DNA of 64,000 nt, taken from positions 139,001-203,000 of the forward strand of contig JAOACR010000004.1 of assembly GCA_026417735.1 (NCBI GenBank), in the 5' to 3' direction. Made by a program: the position numbers and the translations under genes. The notes beneath the pieces were generated by a model. The model was not told the origin of the DNA. It ran no database searches and saw only the letters and a list, made by a program, of their open reading frames with translations. Below are positions 61,305-64,000 of the stretch, piece by piece. The stretch's first letter is position 1. Each line of letters starts with the position of its first letter. Source of the stretch: Kiritimatiellia bacterium. GTDB lineage: Bacteria; Verrucomicrobiota; Kiritimatiellia; PWTM01.

Positions 61305-62932
61305 GCGAATCCACCCACCGACGCGGTGGTGCGGCGGTCGCGGTGGCCGCCGCACTGGCGATTGCCGCCGCCTATGCGGGGACGGCCCCGCGCAACCGCA
61401 CCGAGGCGGAGGATACCTGGGACTTTGCCTGGAAGGTTGAACGCGCGCCGGCGCGTGAGCTGCTGCATCCCCATCACCTCCTTCACCTGCCGGTGATGCG
61501 CACGCTATGGGCGATCGCGCGGCGGGTGATGCCCGCTGTGCGGGCACACACGGTGATGGCCGGCGCCAGCGCGGTGGCCGCCGGCGCAACGGTGGTGTTG
61601 GTGTATGCGCTGCTGCGCTGTGCCGCAGGGGCTGGCCGCGCGCGGGCGGCGGCCAGCGCGGCGGTCTGCGCGGTCTCTTACGGTGTGTGGCGCTACGCGG
61701 CGGAGGCCGAGGCGTACGCGCCCGCCGCCGCGCTCGCGCTAGCCGCCTGGTGGTGCGCGGCGCGCTCGCGACGCGCCGCCGCGGCGGTCGCCGGCGCGGC
61801 GGCGATCGGCATGCACATCTTCGCGCTGCCCGCCGTTGGCGGTGCAGTTCCGCTCTGGCTCTGGCGTCGCCGCGGCTCGCGCGCGGCGCTCGCGCACGGT
61901 GGCGCGACCGTCGCGCTCGCGGCGCTCGCCTACGCGGTCGCCGGCGTGGTCCCCACGCACACCGTCGGCGGCCCCGATCCGCTGCGCGCAGAAGGCGGAT
62001 TCACGCCGTCGGCCGCCGCGAAGGCGACGCTCGCGTTCGGCTCCACGGTCGCGTCTGCGAACTTCCTCTTTGGCGAGCCCGCGGTTGCGGCGGCGATCGC
62101 GCGACGGTTTCCCGCGCGCATGACGGCGGAGGAGGAGTTCCTCGGCCGCGCGATTCCCGAGCTCCAACGCCGTGCGGCACGGGGCACGCTCGCGCTGACG
62201 TTTGCGGTGGCGCTCACGCTCGCCGTCGCGATGCTGCGCGGTGCGCGGGGCGCGACGGAGGCCACCGCGTTCCAAGGGTTGGACCGCGACGTGGCCGGCG
62301 CCTCCAATCCTTGGACGGCGTTCGCGGCAGCCGCAGGCGCGTGGTTCGCCACGCACGCGCTGCTGTTGCTGGTGATGGAGCCGGGCAATCCGGAGCTGTG
62401 GGTGATGGCGCTGCCGCCGCTGTGGCTGGCGGTCGGGGCGGCGGCGGAGGGATGCGCGGTGCGGCCGATATTGCTCGGCGCGCTCGCGGGGGCACTCGGC
62501 GCGCACAACTGGCTGGGCGGCCTCGAACCGCTGCGCCGGCCGGAGGGCGATCTGCATCGCGCCCGCGCGAGGGCGGTGTTGCGCGTCTGTACCGCGCCCG
62601 ATCAGATCCTGACTGCCGGCGGACCGGTGTTCTTCCGTTATCTGCGCTATCACGCGCCGCCCGGCGTGACGGTTGTGGATCTGTGGAGCGAAGACCCTCC
62701 TCCGCCGCCGGTCGGAGGACGGTGCCTGGTGATGGGCGATGTGTTCCGGCCGCCACCTGCTCTCCGCGTGCGGTTTCCCGGCCGCGCCGCCCAGCTCGAG
62801 GCACTCACCGGGGCCTGGCGCAGCCGCGCGCGGCTCCTCGCCGCCGACCCCTGGGACGGCATTTGGGAGCTCTCCCAACACCCCTCCCCGGCCGCCCTGC
62901 CTCTCCCTGCGGACGGGGCGCCCGGCACATAG
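61301..62932 (+). CDS. Polytopic membrane protein, possibly GT-C type glycosyltransferase
   Basis: A 543-residue protein that begins at a GTG sharing GTGA with the fumarase stop. It has about ten very Ala-rich membrane helices. After the first helix comes an acidic segment (TEAEDTWDFAWKVE) and the motif LLHPHHLLHLPVMRTLW, which resemble the first loop of GT-C/DUF2723-type enzymes that use polyprenyl-phosphate sugars. The last 110 residues are soluble. I cannot assign a substrate. It precedes gyrB but is not expected to share its transcript, because gyrB has its own promoter. Confidence 0.6.
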   Translation: MSESTHRRGGAAVAVAAALAIAAAYAGTAPRNRTEAEDTWDFAWKVERAPARELLHPHHLLHLPVMRTLWAIARRVMPAVRAHTVMAGASAVAAGATVVLVYALLRCAAGAGRARAAASAAVCAVSYGVWRYAAEAEAYAPAAALALAAWWCAARSRRAAAAVAGAAAIGMHIFALPAVGGAVPLWLWRRRGSRAALAHGGATVALAALAYAVAGVVPTHTVGGPDPLRAEGGFTPSAAAKATLAFGSTVASANFLFGEPAVAAAIARRFPARMTAEEEFLGRAIPELQRRAARGTLALTFAVALTLAVAMLRGARGATEATAFQGLDRDVAGASNPWTAFAAAAGAWFATHALLLLVMEPGNPELWVMALPPLWLAVGAAAEGCAVRPILLGALAGALGAHNWLGGLEPLRRPEGDLHRARARAVLRVCTAPDQILTAGGPVFFRYLRYHAPPGVTVVDLWSEDPPPPPVGGRCLVMGDVFRPPPALRVRFPGRAAQLEALTGAWRSRARLLAADPWDGIWELSQHPSPAALPLPADGAPGT

Positions 62933-62986
62933 CGCAAATCATTACTGGTCATTCTGTTACGTTGCGCTGGGCCACCCGGTTCCGCC

Positions 62987-63015
62987 TTGATCTGCGGGGC
63001 CGTTTTCGGTATGAT
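62987..63015 (+). promoter_or_regulatory. Promoter of gyrB
   Basis: TTGATC and TATGAT are separated by 17 bases, close to the sigma70 consensus. TATGAT ends ten bases before the ATG at 63026 and is followed by a run of six T. The transcript would begin about four bases before the start codon, and no Shine-Dalgarno sequence is seen. Confidence 0.6.
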
Positions 63016-63025
63016 TTTTTCTCAA

Positions 63026-64000
63026 ATGAGCGAGACTTTGCAGAAGGAAGAATCCGCGGAAACGGCCCCCGCTGAGCCCACCTCCACCTACGGCGCCGAA
63101 TCCATCACGGTGCTGGCCGGCCTAGAGGCGGTTCGCAAGCGGCCGGCGATGTACATCGGCGACACCGGCATTCGCGGCCTACACCACTGTGTGTTTGAGG
63201 TGGTGGACAACAGCGTGGACGAGGCGCTGGCGGGCTTTTGCCGCCGGATCGCGGTGACGCTGAACTCGGACGGGTCGGTGACGGTTGAGGACGACGGCCG
63301 CGGCATTCCGGTGGAGGAACACCCGACGGAGAAGCGCTCCGCGCTCGAGGTCGTGATGACGGTGCTGCACGCGGGCGGCAAGTTCGACCACAGCTCCTAC
63401 AAGGTCTCCGGCGGGCTGCACGGCGTGGGGGTGTCGTGCGTGAACGCGCTCAGCGAATGGCTCGAGGTGGAGGTGCGGCGCAACGGCCGCGTGTACCACC
63501 AGCGCTACGAGCGCGGCAAACCGGTGACCGGGGTCGAGCCGATCGGCAAGTCGCGCACCACCGGCACGACCGTCACCTTTCTGCCGGACCGGGAAATCTT
63601 TTCGACGACCCAGTTCAACTGGGACATCCTCGCGAACCGGCTGCGCGAACTGGCGTTTCTGAACCGCGGCATCGAGATCTCGCTGCGGCAGGAGGACCCG
63701 CCTCGCGAGGAGGTGTACCGCTACAAGGGCGGCATCGTTGAGTTCGTTGAACACCTGAACCGCGCGAAAAATCCGCTGCATCCGAAAGTGATCCTGCTGG
63801 AGGGAGAGCGGGACGGCGTACAGGTCGAGATCGCACTGCAGTACTGCGACGCGTTCAACGAGAGCGTGTTCTCGTTCGCGAACAACATCAACACGACCGA
63901 GGGGGGCACACACCTGAGCGGCTTCCGGTCCGCGCTGACCCGAACCGTGAACGCGTACGCGCGCGCGAACAAGCTCTTCAAGAACGAGGCGGACGCGATG
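63026..64000 (+). CDS. gyrB: DNA gyrase subunit B (GyrB), 3' end outside window
   Basis: The first 325 residues of GyrB, the ATPase subunit that powers DNA supercoiling with GyrA. The GHKL ATPase motifs are clear: GLEAVRKRPAMYIGDTG, VFEVVDNSVDEALAG (Mg and ATP site), DDGRGIPVEEHP and VSGGLHGVGVSCVNALS. The transducer domain begins after about residue 220, with NNINTTEGGTHLSGFR. The frame is open to the window edge. An N-terminal extension of about 20 polar residues precedes the family start. The ParE topoisomerase IV subunit is the alternative, but the overall pattern favours GyrB. Confidence 0.95.
   Translation, partial: MSETLQKEESAETAPAEPTSTYGAESITVLAGLEAVRKRPAMYIGDTGIRGLHHCVFEVVDNSVDEALAGFCRRIAVTLNSDGSVTVEDDGRGIPVEEHPTEKRSALEVVMTVLHAGGKFDHSSYKVSGGLHGVGVSCVNALSEWLEVEVRRNGRVYHQRYERGKPVTGVEPIGKSRTTGTTVTFLPDREIFSTTQFNWDILANRLRELAFLNRGIEISLRQEDPPREEVYRYKGGIVEFVEHLNRAKNPLHPKVILLEGERDGVQVEIALQYCDAFNESVFSFANNINTTEGGTHLSGFRSALTRTVNAYARANKLFKNEADAM

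Noticed and set aside
1-64000. CRISPR arrays, insertion sequences, phage genes, tRNA or rRNA genes
   Set aside because: I found no spaced direct repeats, transposase or integrase motifs, or tRNA/rRNA cores anywhere in the window.

Overview
This window is GC-rich, almost entirely coding, bacterial chromosomal DNA. A Gram-negative cell plan is indicated by a LolC/E-LolD lipoprotein exporter, ExbB/ExbD channel proteins, a GspK-type minor pseudopilin and several lipobox proteins. The gene mix (GH106-like, GH43 and clan GH-A glycosidases, UDP-xylose synthase, carboxynorspermidine synthase and decarboxylase, large TPR/ExbB/ExbD operon, LamG-like and SGNH secreted proteins) resembles the PVC group, most likely Kiritimatiellota or Verrucomicrobiota. 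That placement is inference from gene content and could not be tested. I saw no rRNA, tRNA, CRISPR array, insertion sequence or phage gene, and no sign of recent transfer.

Layout. 1-3984 (minus): GT-C glycosyltransferase, GspK-like pseudopilin and a glycosidase cut by the window edge. 4003-4962: non-coding stretch rich in nested inverted repeats. 4963-6523 (plus): UDP-glucuronate decarboxylase and an FHA protein. 6667-10164 (minus): GH106-like enzyme. 10231-16483 (minus): big TPR protein, small TPR protein, ExbB, two ExbD and a zinc-ribbon protein, apparently one operon. 16713-19382 (minus): ferrochelatase and dihydroxy-acid dehydratase. 19529-22915 (plus): lysS-lolC/E-lolD. 23008-26989 (minus): a DPPR-synthase-like UbiA enzyme, cysS, tmk, holB. 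27236-30012 (plus): nadE and a GH43 enzyme. 30111-32912 (minus): LysM/TPR lipoprotein, two tail-anchored coiled-coil proteins and a pilin-like protein. 33042-35530 (plus): comM and an N-acetylmuramoyl-L-alanine amidase. 35594-38348 (plus): DtxR/MntR regulator-feoA-feoB behind a palindromic operator. 38803-42616: aldo/keto reductase, EF-hand protein, 3D-domain lipoprotein (minus), SH3 protein and M48 protease. 42654-46723: parvulin-like protein (minus), LamG-like protein, DUF3311-like protein and a sodium:solute symporter. 46788-51816 (plus): rplM-rpsI, then argJ-argB-argD and a UbiE-like methyltransferase. 51871-62932 (plus): SGNH-like protein, NUDIX hydrolase, UvrD-family helicase, carboxynorspermidine decarboxylase and synthase, a phosphoesterase/membrane fusion, an MBL hydrolase, fumarase alpha and a polytopic membrane protein. 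63026-64000: gyrB, cut by the window edge.

Genes are tightly packed. At least ten junctions share start and stop bases (ATGA, GTGA or ATGAGTGA), which suggests translational coupling. Several genes have promoter-like hexamers so close to the start codon that the mRNA would have almost no leader. The most noteworthy regulatory sites are a 9-bp-arm palindrome over the start of the iron regulator gene and a TGTGA-N6-TCACA box between two divergent envelope genes. The least explained gene sets are the TPR/ExbB/ExbD/zinc-ribbon operon and the LysM-TPR/coiled-coil/pilin cluster.
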